A stretch of DNA of 64,000 nucleotides from an uncultured Actinomycetes bacterium (GCA_900314645.1 OMWB01000013.1:1-64000); one strand, 5' to 3'. Shown: positions 29,551 to 38,851, counted from the stretch's first letter. A program made the numbers and translations. The notes: generated from the letters alone by a model not told the origin.

Positions 29551-29578
29551 TTCGACGATAACCCGCCCGCTCGCTTAG

Positions 29579-29653
29579 GCAAACACCCACTTGAGAGGCT
29601 TTGGGCAGCAAATCCTTCGACTTTGCACCAAGCCCCCTCAAGTGGGTGTTTGC
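29579..29653. repeat. Inverted repeat downstream of hybrid kinase gene
   Basis: GCAAACACCCACTTGAG (29579-29595) and its exact inverse CTCAAGTGGGTGTTTGC (29637-29653), with a second inner pairing GGCTT/AAGCC. Probably the terminator of the minus-strand kinase gene. Confidence 0.6.
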
Positions 29654-29694
29654 AAAAGCATCCAAAGCCCACGAAGCGCCCAAAAGGACGCGGC

Positions 29695-31992
29695 TCAGCG
29701 CGCGGACGCGAGAACCTCCCCAAGCGTTCTGCGAAGAATATCGATATCGATGGGCTTGGCTACATGCGCGTCCATGCCGGCTTCGCGCGATGCCTTCACG
29801 TCCTCTTGGAAGGCGTTTGCCGACATGGCAACAATCGGTATGCGGGCAAGCTCTGCGTCATCGAGCTTGCGGATGGAACGCGCCAGCCCATAGCCGTCCA
29901 TGACCGGCATCTGGATATCGGTGATTACCACGTCATAGCGCCCTGCTCCAGAGCTGACCAACTGCTCGAGCGCCTGCGCTCCGTCCTCGGTCTCGTCAAC
30001 CTCGAAACCAAAGCCCTCGAGTATCATGCGGGCAATCTCGCGGTTGATCATCTGGTCTTCCACGAGCAACGCACGCAGACCCGTGAAATCTATGGACTCG
30101 TACTGAGGCTCGCAGGGGCTGCCCGGCTGGTTGTCGCCAGGCTCACGCTCCTGCAGCTCGAACTCCAGCGTGACGGTGAATTCGGTACCGCGGCCCTGCT
30201 CGGAGACCAGGTCGATCGTGCCGCCCATCATGTCCACGATGTTGCGCGTGATGGCCATGCCCAATCCGGTACCGGCGATGCCGCTGGCCGTCGCGGTGCG
30301 CTCGCGCTCGAACGTGTCAAAAATCTTGTGCGTGAACTCTTTGGACATGCCGATGCCCGTATCCTTCACGTGAAGCTCGTAGCGGCCGTACCCTTCGCGC
30401 GTACTGTCAAGCTGCAGGAGTCGCACCTCCACGCTGCCCCCTTCGGGCGTGAACTTGTACGCATTGCTGATAAGGTTGAGCAGCACGCGGTTCACGCGCG
30501 TCTTGTCACAAATCACGCAGCCGTCCCTGACGTGGGACGAGTCGACGCTATAGGCGACACCCTTCTCTGCCATCTGACGTTCGAACAGATCGTAGGCGTC
30601 ATCCATGAGGGCTGGCAGGCTGGCTCGGGTCAGGTCGAGCTCCGACTTGCCGCTCTCGATGCGGCTCATCTCGAGCACGTCGTTGAGCAGCGCGAGCATG
30701 TATTTGCTCGACGAGTCAATCTTCTCCAGGTACTCGCGCATCTGGGCGGGATCGTCGCTTTTCTTGGCGAAATCGGTGTAGCCCACGATCGCATTCATGG
30801 GCGTGCGTATGTCGTGCGAGATGTTGGAGAGGAAGGTGCTCTTGGATTGGCTCGCGCGCTGCGCCTCGGTGAGCGCCTCGGCGAGCAGCTCGTTACGCTC
30901 CCTTTCCTCGCGGCGTGCCTCGGTCGTGTCGGATTGCAAGAGAATGAAGAACTCTGCCTGTTGGTCGACCACATAGAAATCGAAACGCTTGTAGCGCACT
31001 CCCCCATCAAGCGACAGGGCAACCGGCACGCTGTACGGTTCTCGTTTTGCAAGCTCGCTTTCGAGGCGCTCGGCACGAAGGGCGGCGAGCAGGACACGTT
31101 TGTCCTCGTCACTGGCGTCAATCACTGGGGCCAGATGGAGGTTCAGATAGTCGTCGTAGCTGCAGGCCAAGAGTGCGCCGCCCTGCTGGCCAGCGCTCCC
31201 TATAACCACGCGATACTGTCCGCCAAGAATCGAGGCAATGGCATCGTATTGCCCGGTAAGAGCCTTGTTTATCAGGGTTTCGTTGACCATTTCGTCGTTG
31301 CAGACGGCCTCTGTGATGAAGGCGATCACGTCCCCGCTTCCCGGTTGCACAGCGAGCGTCGCATGCGTCTTCACAAAGCAGGGTTGCCCGTCTTCCAACA
31401 GGCTGTAGCGTGTCTCCTCAACTTCCGAATGGCCTGCCTTAAAGCTTTTCAGCAGCTCGGCGCGGGTAAAGGCCCTCTGTTCGCGATGTTGGGCGTCCGT
31501 GGGCAGGAATCGCTTCTCACGAGAGGCCAACAGCTCCGTATAGCTTTGCGCCGCGAGGTCCTCCGCAGAAAGCGCCTTGCCGGCCCGTTCCTCAATCTCG
31601 TCTCGCGTCAGGTTGACGCGCAGCACCGACAGACAGTCTTCCGTGAGTGACGCGAGCTCGTTGCGAATCTCCTCGTAGAGCGCATCCTGACGGGCATTGC
31701 TCTCGCGGAGCCGGCCAATGATCTGGTACATGACGCTGAACACGATGAAGACGAAGACGCTTCCGCCAAACAGGATGCCTGCAATGATGAGGTCAGGTGT
31801 GCCGAACAGCGCGACTGCCAGGTAACCTATGAGGAAGCAGATGAGCAGGATGAGCGGTATGGGAAGAATCGCGCGGCTCATTTCGAGACCGCTGACCTTG
31901 CGCATGCGCTGCACGAAGCCGTAGCAGCGCACGATGTTGTATGCCATCAAGACACTGCCCGCATAGATCATGGCGTAGACGAGCGCGTTCAT
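29695..31992 (-). CDS. Hybrid histidine kinase / response regulator
   Basis: 765 aa. Two N-terminal membrane helices (about 1-25, 40-85), a coiled linker, a PAS-like sensory region (about 150-360), HisKA with NISHDIRTPMNAI (phospho-His near 394), HATPase_c with NLISNAYKF, DTGIGM and GTGLGMAI, and a C-terminal receiver domain (about 645-765) with the phospho-Asp in VVITDIQMPVMDG near 692. The output partner is not in the window. Start ATG 31992 (MNALVYAM) is preferred; the frame extends upstream without homology. Confidence 0.9.
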   Translation of the reverse strand: MNALVYAMIYAGSVLMAYNIVRCYGFVQRMRKVSGLEMSRAILPIPLILLICFLIGYLAVALFGTPDLIIAGILFGGSVFVFIVFSVMYQIIGRLRESNARQDALYEEIRNELASLTEDCLSVLRVNLTRDEIEERAGKALSAEDLAAQSYTELLASREKRFLPTDAQHREQRAFTRAELLKSFKAGHSEVEETRYSLLEDGQPCFVKTHATLAVQPGSGDVIAFITEAVCNDEMVNETLINKALTGQYDAIASILGGQYRVVIGSAGQQGGALLACSYDDYLNLHLAPVIDASDEDKRVLLAALRAERLESELAKREPYSVPVALSLDGGVRYKRFDFYVVDQQAEFFILLQSDTTEARREERERNELLAEALTEAQRASQSKSTFLSNISHDIRTPMNAIVGYTDFAKKSDDPAQMREYLEKIDSSSKYMLALLNDVLEMSRIESGKSELDLTRASLPALMDDAYDLFERQMAEKGVAYSVDSSHVRDGCVICDKTRVNRVLLNLISNAYKFTPEGGSVEVRLLQLDSTREGYGRYELHVKDTGIGMSKEFTHKIFDTFERERTATASGIAGTGLGMAITRNIVDMMGGTIDLVSEQGRGTEFTVTLEFELQEREPGDNQPGSPCEPQYESIDFTGLRALLVEDQMINREIARMILEGFGFEVDETEDGAQALEQLVSSGAGRYDVVITDIQMPVMDGYGLARSIRKLDDAELARIPIVAMSANAFQEDVKASREAGMDAHVAKPIDIDILRRTLGEVLASAR

Positions 31993-32225
31993 GTTTTCCC
32001 TCGTCGGCTTGGTCAAAGGCCCGCTGTTTGTTGCAAACATCAGACAACCCCATGATAACAGGAGCCACCTGCAGGTGGTTGTCAAAGGCCCAGAAGGTAG
32101 TGCCTCTTACGGCTTCCCTGCGGCCGTTTTGATTACTGTCGGCACGAGCTTCTTGACGGTAGCCACGTGTAGCAGATAGCCTTTTGGGAAAGAAGGGCAG
32201 TTCACAAGGGGACGAGAGGCGGAGC

Positions 32226-32486
32226 ATGCAAAACAAGGACCAGATGATCAGGATTGCCAAGAGTTTTGGTTTGATAGCTTTGCTTTTCGTTGGAGTGAGG
32301 TTCTTTGGCGCGCTGCCATGCATACTCGGTTACTTGGCTGGGCGTTTTGTATATAGCAAACTGCGCGTGCAGTATCCCGCTGGGGTGCTTCCCTTGGTGG
32401 CAGGCATTGCCGTATGTGTAGCGGTCGCCCTTGTGGTCTCAATAGGCTTCTCGATAGCACTCGGCGGCGTCTTGCAGGCGAACTGA
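32226..32486 (+). CDS. Small membrane protein
   Basis: 86 aa with two predicted membrane helices (about 10-35 and 55-82); short basic loop RFVYSKLRVQY between. ATG 32226 has a GGCGGAG site. No family recognised. It lies 89 bp upstream of the half-kinase genes on the same strand and could belong to the same system, for instance as a peptide processing or export factor, but nothing in the sequence shows that. Confidence 0.5.
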   Translation: MQNKDQMIRIAKSFGLIALLFVGVRFFGALPCILGYLAGRFVYSKLRVQYPAGVLPLVAGIAVCVAVALVVSIGFSIALGGVLQAN

Positions 32487-32574
32487 TAGCCGCACGGCAT
32501 GCGTGAGGTATGCCCAAACGATGTGCTCACCTAGCTGAGGAACCGTTCGTAACCCACGTATTGGAAGCAAGCCC

Positions 32575-33465
32575 ATGTACTACTTTGCCATCCGGCTCTG
32601 TCTCACGCTTTTCGTCGAAGCCTTCGTTATGCGCATGTCTGCTCACCTACTCACCATGCGCTCCAACAAGCAGTACTACCTTGCCGAGCTCACGTACTTC
32701 TTCATCTGGGCTCCGCTCAAGGAGCTGCCGTTGCCCAATTCCGTCCGCGTCTTGGCGTTGCTCATCAGCATATGCATACCTATCGCCTGCTCGGTAGGGC
32801 CACTGCACGTGCGCCTTTCGCGCGAGATGCTCATACAGCTACTCATGGTTGCCAACGAGATGATCGCGGTGGTGGTCGCATCAGCCTTGACAGGTGGGCA
32901 CGGAGCCATGGGCGCCCCGACGAACAGAGGAGATCTCTTCCCCGTCATTGTTGCCTACGCTGTGCTCATCTCCGTCTACGCATGTGAAACCGAAGCACTC
33001 ATCGCACTCTTCGCAAAGCTCGACCATCACCCCGACGCCGACATCGAGCCCCCTGTATTCGTCATGATGCTGGGGTCACTTGGCCTCATCATCCTCGTCT
33101 ACTATCGCCTCTTCGGACAGGACGCCCTGATAACAAGCGCTTTGGCGGTGGTCATGGGCTATTGCTTGCTGTCCGCCATCCTGGGGCTTCTGCTCATCGC
33201 CGTGGCGCAGCGCGACGCTCGCAACAAGCGAGCGATAGCCGACCAGATGGCCGAGGCAAGGCAGGCAAAGCACGTGCGCGACGAGGTCGAGGCGACCACG
33301 CAACGCTCGATGGACCTGAGGAGACTCCGACATGACCTTGCAAACCAGATGCGCGTGGTGACGGGTCTCGTGAATGCGGGCCACTACGATGATGCGGATC
33401 GCTACCTTGCATCGCTGGAGGCGCAGGCGCGCGGCCTACAAGGCAACTCGAGGTGGGACGCATGA
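32575..33465 (+). CDS. AgrC-like sensor half-kinase: membrane sensor plus phospho-acceptor helix, no ATPase domain
   Basis: 296 aa. Seven or so membrane helices (about 1-215) as in peptide-sensing HPK10 kinases, then a coiled segment and the phospho-acceptor motif LRRLRHDLANQM (His at about 253) with the following helix GLVNAGHYDDADRYLASLEAQ. The protein ends there, lacking the entire GHKL ATPase domain. Its stop overlaps the start of the next gene by 4 bp (ATGA), and that gene supplies an ATPase domain. Likely a heteromeric kinase; no response regulator is adjacent. Confidence 0.75.
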   Translation: MYYFAIRLCLTLFVEAFVMRMSAHLLTMRSNKQYYLAELTYFFIWAPLKELPLPNSVRVLALLISICIPIACSVGPLHVRLSREMLIQLLMVANEMIAVVVASALTGGHGAMGAPTNRGDLFPVIVAYAVLISVYACETEALIALFAKLDHHPDADIEPPVFVMMLGSLGLIILVYYRLFGQDALITSALAVVMGYCLLSAILGLLLIAVAQRDARNKRAIADQMAEARQAKHVRDEVEATTQRSMDLRRLRHDLANQMRVVTGLVNAGHYDDADRYLASLEAQARGLQGNSRWDA

Positions 33466-34397
33466 GCCGACGACGCCTTATCATCGCGTTGACCTGCGCG
33501 TTCTACGCTCTGCAGCTCGGACTCCTCATGTATCGGCACTCCTTGGCGGCAAGCGATGCACGCTCAATCGACGCCTTTGTCAGCATCGGTATCGCTGTGG
33601 TTCTCGGCCTTATCGACGCAAATGCAGCTCGCTATCTTTTGGGGGCGTTGAATCGTTCCCAGACGGTATATGCCACGGACGCGAGCGCACGACTCGAGCG
33701 TTCGCTTGAGCGATATCGTTTGGAGGCCGAACGCGACGAACGGTTTGCTCAAGAGGTGGGTCGTGCTGTTGAGGAGGAGCTTTCACGCGCACGCAAGGCA
33801 ATTGCCCAAGGCAAGTCAGCCGAGGCGAATGGCCACATCCAGGCGAGTCTGGGTATCGCCTCCAACATGCGTCCCCCGTATTGCGACAACGTGGCAGTTG
33901 CGGCCGTACTCGACTCGAAGAACAGGCAGTGCGAGGAGGCGGACATCGACCTCGACGCCAAGGTGGATATACCTTCCGAGCTGCCCCTTCCTGAGGTTGA
34001 GGTAGCAGCCGTGTTCTTCAACCTCATCGACAACGCTATGCACGAATGCGAGGCGCTGAAGTCGGAGGGCGTTGACAAGGTTGCCATTTCTGTGCGCGCA
34101 GGGATACAAGCTGGACAGCTCTTCATCGAGGTACGCAACCCCTGTCGCGTCGCTTCCAAGAGGAAGTGCGGTTTCGATAGTGTTCTCAGGCGTCGCGCAA
34201 AGGGCGTCGCGAACGATGCTGGAGTGGACCAGAGCGCAATGCTTCGCAGGTCAGAGACCTCTCATGAACACGGATGGGGCACCAACATCGTGAGAACGAT
34301 TGCCCGCGACCACGGGGGCATCGTCGAGTATTCAAGGCGCGATGCCATCTTCACGGCTACGGTGATGATTCCTCTGCCCGCAGAGATACTTGCATAG
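33462..34397 (+). CDS. GHKL ATPase half-kinase lacking the phospho-acceptor His
   Basis: 311 aa. Two N-terminal membrane helices (about 5-60), a helical segment, then a GHKL ATPase domain: N-box FFNLIDNAMHECEAL (about 186) and G-box HGWGTNIVRTIARDHGG (about 270). Where AgrC-type kinases have the RHD-x-x-N motif, this protein reads EVGRAVEEELSRARKAI, with no His. The upstream gene has the His but no ATPase. Translation is coupled by ATGA overlap. Together they carry every part of one kinase. Confidence 0.78.
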   Translation: MSRRRLIIALTCAFYALQLGLLMYRHSLAASDARSIDAFVSIGIAVVLGLIDANAARYLLGALNRSQTVYATDASARLERSLERYRLEAERDERFAQEVGRAVEEELSRARKAIAQGKSAEANGHIQASLGIASNMRPPYCDNVAVAAVLDSKNRQCEEADIDLDAKVDIPSELPLPEVEVAAVFFNLIDNAMHECEALKSEGVDKVAISVRAGIQAGQLFIEVRNPCRVASKRKCGFDSVLRRRAKGVANDAGVDQSAMLRRSETSHEHGWGTNIVRTIARDHGGIVEYSRRDAIFTATVMIPLPAEILA

Positions 34398-34423
34398 AAT
34401 CAGGCTGCACGCCACTTGGGACG

Positions 34424-35875
34424 TTATCCAAACGCATCCCCGATTACGTCCCGAATAATCTCGAGGTCAGACCGCTCATCGAGCTCTGCCTGTATCTTGT
34501 CCGCCAAGTCAATGCGATCGGTGATGATGAGGTCGACTCGACTACTCAGAAACTCCCTGATGCCCGCCTCCGTGTTTACCGTCCACACGCCCACGCGCTT
34601 GTCCGCATAGTGTACCCGGCTGATGCGGGCCTCAGTCGCCAGCTCCTCCTCCATCAGGACGTAGTCGCACGTCAGGCGCGAGACGTTGCCCACCGAGACG
34701 AACACGAGCGTCCCGGTGTCGAACTCCGGGTAGGTCCTCTCCGCGTACTCGATGACGTCGTAGTTGAGCGAGATGAACTCGATGACGTCGTAGTTGAGCG
34801 AGATGAGGATCACGTCCCCGCCGCGCGGTGCCCTACGATGCCCACGGGGTCCCAGTAAAACAGTGCGTCAAAGAACGCACCTACGCCCACGGATAGCACG
34901 GCCAAGAGAGCGCCGCTTATAATCATGAACCCAATCTACTTGAGATACGCATGACGCCGTGTTCGCGCTGGCCAGAGCTCCCTCTTACCATGTGCAGGCT
35001 CGTCATAACAGCGCGTGAAACGCAACATGAGGTATGAGCCACTGAGCAACAGCATAAGGCCGTTGAGCGAAGAGCCGCACACCACCGTTAAAGCCGCAAG
35101 GATGCGATACGTCAACAACTCCTCTTGCGCACTTGTGAGAGTTGCTCCGCTCAGCAGGTCTTGTACGCCAAGCTCCACACCAGCGACTCTTGGCCACATT
35201 ATCTCAAGCGCGGCCGTAGGTACGCCTATCAGGAGCATGTATACGACAAGGGACAGAAAGAACCAAAAAAGGGGAGCACCATAGAGCCAAGGACTTGAAA
35301 ACCCTTTGCACGCATTGTCTTAAGCGACCAAGAGCGCGCCTCAGATGGTGTCATCCCGTCTATGACCACCGCATGCATGACAAAGACATGGATAATGCCC
35401 ACTGCAACAAGCACAGCAATCAGTAAGAAATGGGCCACACGGTAGAGCGGTGTCGCGAGGATAGCCTCCACAATGAAATGAGGTATATGCAGCTCATCGG
35501 TAACACTTACCGAGAAGCCCACCCCACAGAGCGGTGTCGCCAGAAGAACATAGAGAACTGTCCAGAAGCCACGAAAGGTGAGGAACCGCTTGAGCGAGAG
35601 CATCCCGTTCTTGAGGGACTCGATGATTCGCCCTGGTTTTCCATAGAGGAGGTCATTGCACAGAGGTATCTCGGCAAAGAGTTTGATAGCCACAACGGCT
35701 GGCAGCGCCACAACCCATACGGCTATGAGAAGCACTCCCTGCCAGGTAAAGAGGCACTGCGTCAAGTTTGCAGAGGTAACCGCCATACCAAGCGAATTGA
35801 TGAGGATGTCGGTAATCCTGTTCGAGATTCCCAAAACGCAGCGAGCACGAAGCCCACCACGCTCTGAAACGTCCA
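34424..35875 (-). pseudogene. Membrane glycerophosphodiester phosphodiesterase, multiply disrupted
   Basis: N-terminal multi-helix membrane domain (35875 to about 35275), then a frameshift at an A6G4 homopolymer (about 35263-35274), a second helical segment to an in-frame TAG at about 34936, a short piece reaching the start of the catalytic motif (IVGHRAAGT) and a TGA. Most of the catalytic barrel is deleted. The C-terminal end survives (RVGVWTVNTEAGIREFLSSR, DLIITDRIDLA). Intact homologues are about 600 aa with a GPDPase_memb domain. At its 5' side it is joined directly to the radical-SAM pseudogene. Confidence 0.7.
34747..34806. repeat. 30-bp tandem duplication inside the phosphodiesterase pseudogene
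   Basis: Two exact 30-bp units give ISLNYDVIE-F/Y twice in the reverse frame. A replication-slippage scar in non-functional sequence. Confidence 0.75.
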
Positions 35876-36680
35876 AAGCTCGGGCAAGGCATGCACGTTG
35901 GCGCGTATGAGCGTCGTGATTGGGGGCTTGAGCAGGCCGAGGTTGTCCACGATTCTCTGATAGGTTGGGCCACCGCCTACGAGGCGGCGCGTTGCGTCGT
36001 TGGTGGCACCCACACCGTCAAGCGGGATGTGGACGTGGTTCACGTGGCAACGCAGCAGCAGGTCCACCACGTCCTCGGTGAGCAGGTAACCATTCGTGAA
36101 GATCCAGGCCTTGTAGGCGCATCCGCGCTCCTCGGCCAGGCGTATGAGCCTCGGAGAGAGCGACTCAATTACGTCCGTCCCCATCAGCGGCTGGCCACCG
36201 AACCAGGTAATGGTGAGTTCTTTCGCGTGCGCGGCATCGAGCATGCGAGCCACGAGTCCAACGACGTCATCCTGGACCTCGGGTGACATCTTTCCCCGGC
36301 CTCGAGTCGCAAAGCAATAGGGACACTCGAAGTTTCACGCCAGCGTCGGGCAGATGGTAACCGACACGTTGCCCCCGTGTGCCGTGGTGCATTCGATTCT
36401 GCGCTGCAGCTCGAACGCCTCGCGTTCGTCGTAGTTCGCGATGACACCGCGGCTGGCCAACCGCCCGATGAGGGGATGATTCTCCGATATCCTGTCGAGT
36501 ACGCTCATGATATAGAGCTCAAGGGACGAGTACGCCGCGCACGTGCGCCTATAGGTGTTATAGATGGCGACCATCTGAGAGTTGGGGATGACAGCGGAAA
36601 CGTTGTAGCGTGAGACGTGCCAACCCGCTTCAGCGGCGGTTCGTTCCTTCTGTACGTCAGGTGAGTCGGTGTGATTCCCC
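35866..36680 (-). pseudogene. SPASM-type radical-SAM peptide maturase, UGA at first Fe-S Cys, truncated
   Basis: The frame reads SRYNVSAVIPNSQ...TICPTLA-(TGA)-NFECPYCFATRGRGKM, where the radical-SAM motif CxxxCxxC should begin with Cys; TGA at 36337-36335 replaces TGC. Downstream, ITWFGGQPLMG, WIFTNGYLL and HIPLDG are typical of SPASM maturases of ribosomal peptides. No start Met is visible, and the gene breaks off at about 35870 where it joins a phosphodiesterase remnant, so the SPASM cluster domain is missing. Selenocysteine is possible in principle, but the truncation favours a pseudogene. Confidence 0.75.
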
Positions 36681-36776
36681 TAGGTTTCCCTGCGAGCAGC
36701 GATGCTCGGTCATCAAAGGTATTGAGTTGTACTCATTGCAGGGATTATAGCCCTCGTAATTATCCGAGCATCCCGT

Positions 36777-36847
36777 GACCCATACAAATGCGACAGGCGC
36801 CGTTGTTCGGAACTCGAACTACGGCGCCTGTCGCATTTGTATGGGTC
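36777..36847. repeat. 27-bp perfect inverted repeat
   Basis: 36777-36803 is the exact inverse complement of 36821-36847 (arms start GACCCATACAAATGCG), with a 17-nt loop. Just past the stop of the minus-strand dehydrogenase gene at 36878, so a likely terminator, though much longer than usual. Confidence 0.7.
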
Positions 36848-36877
36848 CCTGCTCAGGAATCAATCTGCGGTGTGGCG

Positions 36878-37933
36878 TTACCTCGGCATATAGCCCATGG
36901 GGATGTCGAGCGCGTTCTTGTAGCCAGGCTCGGCGTCCACGATGGACGGGATGAGGTTGACGGACGGGGCCGCGCTCGTCAGGAAGGGATCCTCGTGCGG
37001 GATGATGTTGTCGAGGCTGATGGTGATGTTTGGCTCGCCCTTAATCTCGATGTACTTGTCCAGCGAGAGATCGGGCAGGATGTCCGCGGACGCCTTGTGG
37101 ATGAAGTGGTAGCCCGTGACCTCGCGACCATCCTTCTTGGTGCACATCGTGAAGATGTGGGCGCCAATGGTGCCGGGCGTGACATGGGCATACGGCGTCG
37201 TGACCTCGGCGTCAGAGAGCACGGGCTCTGACGTGCAGGAATACTCATCCCACTCGAGACCCGCGCGCTCGGCCATCTCGATGACCGTGGGGCCGTAGTA
37301 GGTGTAGATGGTGTTCTGCACGGCAAACAGGCGCTCGGGCGAGAGCTCGTCGAGCTTCTTGCCATAGCCAAAGACCGCGATCCACGGAGCAGAGTTCACG
37401 GAGTCGTCCTCGCCACCGTACACGATGGCGGTGTCGATCGTGCGGCTGAACATGCAGGACAGGGACGAGAAGTACGGCGTGAAGATGCCCGGGAAGATGC
37501 CCTGCTGCACGTACGTGGTGCCGTTGGCCTTGCCCGCGGCGTCGATGCGCGCGAAGTACTCAGGCGCGTTCTTCTCGGAGAAGAAGACGGGCAGCGTGGA
37601 GGAGCAGTTCTTTCCGTGCTCGAGGAACTTGACGATGTCGTCGACGTTGCCGGTCACGCTTGTGGGGCTGGGAAGCTTGCCCGCATCCCACTTGGTGGGC
37701 GGATAGTACAGCACGATGTCGGCATCGATAGCGAGGACGTCCTCCTCGTTATCGCTCACGATGACGCCCGCGGTCGGGAGGCCCAGAACCTCGCCAGCGT
37801 CCTTGCCCACCTTGTCAGGGTTGACGTCGAACGCGCCGACAAGCTTCAGGCTCTTGCGGGCGTTGATAATCTCGAGCGCCGACTTACCCACGCTGCCAAG
37901 ACCCCAGATGATGACGCGATACTCGTCCTTCAT
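36878..37933 (-). CDS. DapB-like NAD(P)-dependent dehydrogenase (diaminopentanoate dehydrogenase-like)
   Basis: 351 aa. N-terminal Rossmann fold with VIIWGLGSVGKSALEII (8-24). The length and the C-terminal half (APWIAVFGYGKKLDEL, YHFIHKASADILPDLS) resemble the dihydrodipicolinate-reductase-like family that includes 2,4-diaminopentanoate dehydrogenase of ornithine fermentation. Its amine substrate is not identified. ATG 37933 with AAAGGAGG. Monocistronic with a long AT-rich upstream region. Confidence 0.7.
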   Translation of the reverse strand: MKDEYRVIIWGLGSVGKSALEIINARKSLKLVGAFDVNPDKVGKDAGEVLGLPTAGVIVSDNEEDVLAIDADIVLYYPPTKWDAGKLPSPTSVTGNVDDIVKFLEHGKNCSSTLPVFFSEKNAPEYFARIDAAGKANGTTYVQQGIFPGIFTPYFSSLSCMFSRTIDTAIVYGGEDDSVNSAPWIAVFGYGKKLDELSPERLFAVQNTIYTYYGPTVIEMAERAGLEWDEYSCTSEPVLSDAEVTTPYAHVTPGTIGAHIFTMCTKKDGREVTGYHFIHKASADILPDLSLDKYIEIKGEPNITISLDNIIPHEDPFLTSAAPSVNLIPSIVDAEPGYKNALDIPMGYMPR

Positions 37934-38246
37934 GACGTGCCTCCTTTAGCTTGTATTCGATACCAGATAAAGCAATATCACATATTAGTTTTTGTTGCAA
38001 TGTAAATTATGTGCTGAATAACATACACTGGATTTCGATGATTACGTTTTTGATTTACAAAAGCGCTGTTAAACGGGTTGATTTCGGCTTTGATGAGAAT
38101 CGAATGTATGTTAATTCGCGGCGGTGACGCCTAGCTGAAAGGCCGCTCAGGGTTCTGGAGAACGCATGGCCATGAGACGGACCCCCGTGGTGCGGGTACT
38201 AACCACTGTGAGGTCACGTTCCCAACGACCAATTGAGGTGATTGCC
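37934..38246. promoter_or_regulatory. AT-rich divergent intergenic region
   Basis: About 310 bp without a gene, clearly AT-richer than the flanks, between the divergent dehydrogenase and lipoprotein genes. It holds spaced TATGTTA / AACATAC half-sites (about 38023 and 38108) that could form a regulator dyad. Promoters for both genes must lie here; I cannot assign them firmly. Confidence 0.4.
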
Positions 38247-38765
38247 ATGCGCAAGTCTTGCCGCGTTCTTATCGCCGCGACCGTAGCGGTCCTTCTGGCC
38301 GCGCCGCTCCTCGTGCTCAGCACGGGTTGCTCGTCCAAGTCCGCTGCCGAGCCCGCACCTGCCATTGAAGACGCTCCCGTCGAGACGGACGAAAACACCT
38401 ACACCGGTACCTGCAAGATCCTGACCGGCGAGGACCTGTACAACATGCAGGACAGCATCGACGACCCCAACCTGCTTGAGGGCGAGAAGAACAACCGCTA
38501 CGCCGTCCTTGTCTTCGACACTCCGACGTCCGTCTATGCGCGCTTCGCTGGAGACCCCGAGGCCATGAAGGACGACCCCACCGACATGATCTGCCTTGCC
38601 GTCGACGGCGACTATCCCGAGGGCAGCATCTCCGCCTGGGAGCAGTACGACGGAAAGACGATAACCATTGAGATCGACCCCATGCAGACCATGTGGCCCT
38701 CCGACGTGCGCTTCCCCATCGGCCGTCCGCACACCTCTACCGCCGCTATCGTCTCTACTCAGTAG
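38247..38765 (+). CDS. Hypothetical lipoprotein
   Basis: 172 aa. Lipoprotein signal peptide with LSTGCS (Cys 28), then a 140-residue domain (YTGTCKILTG, RYAVLVFDTP, YDGKTITIEID). The pattern of short strands with a 'gdgk-itv-id' element suggests an OB-like or small beta domain, but I do not recognise the family. ATG 38247 with TTGAGGTG. A strong terminator follows. Confidence 0.7.
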   Translation: MRKSCRVLIAATVAVLLAAPLLVLSTGCSSKSAAEPAPAIEDAPVETDENTYTGTCKILTGEDLYNMQDSIDDPNLLEGEKNNRYAVLVFDTPTSVYARFAGDPEAMKDDPTDMICLAVDGDYPEGSISAWEQYDGKTITIEIDPMQTMWPSDVRFPIGRPHTSTAAIVSTQ

Positions 38766-38818
38766 ACCGCGCGGGCGCCACGCAGACAGAGCGTGCTATC
38801 GTTTGCAAACCGTAAGAG

Positions 38819-38851
38819 GGGGCTCCCTTGGCGTTGTGCCAAGGGAGCCCC
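38819..38851. terminator. Terminator between convergent genes
   Basis: GGGGCTCCCTTGGC, a 5-nt loop, GCCAAGGGAGCCCC: perfect 14-bp stem between the lipoprotein gene and the Nif11-like gene. Confidence 0.75.

Noticed and set aside
32575..34397. A single kinase gene split by a frameshift
   Set aside because: The second protein begins with its own membrane helices and has its own acceptor-helix region lacking His, so one shifted base cannot explain the arrangement.
36300..36337. A firm selenocysteine call for the UGA in the radical-SAM gene
   Set aside because: The hairpin after the UGA is only eight pairs with a 17-nt loop, the gene is truncated, and no sel genes are visible, so it is reported only as a question.
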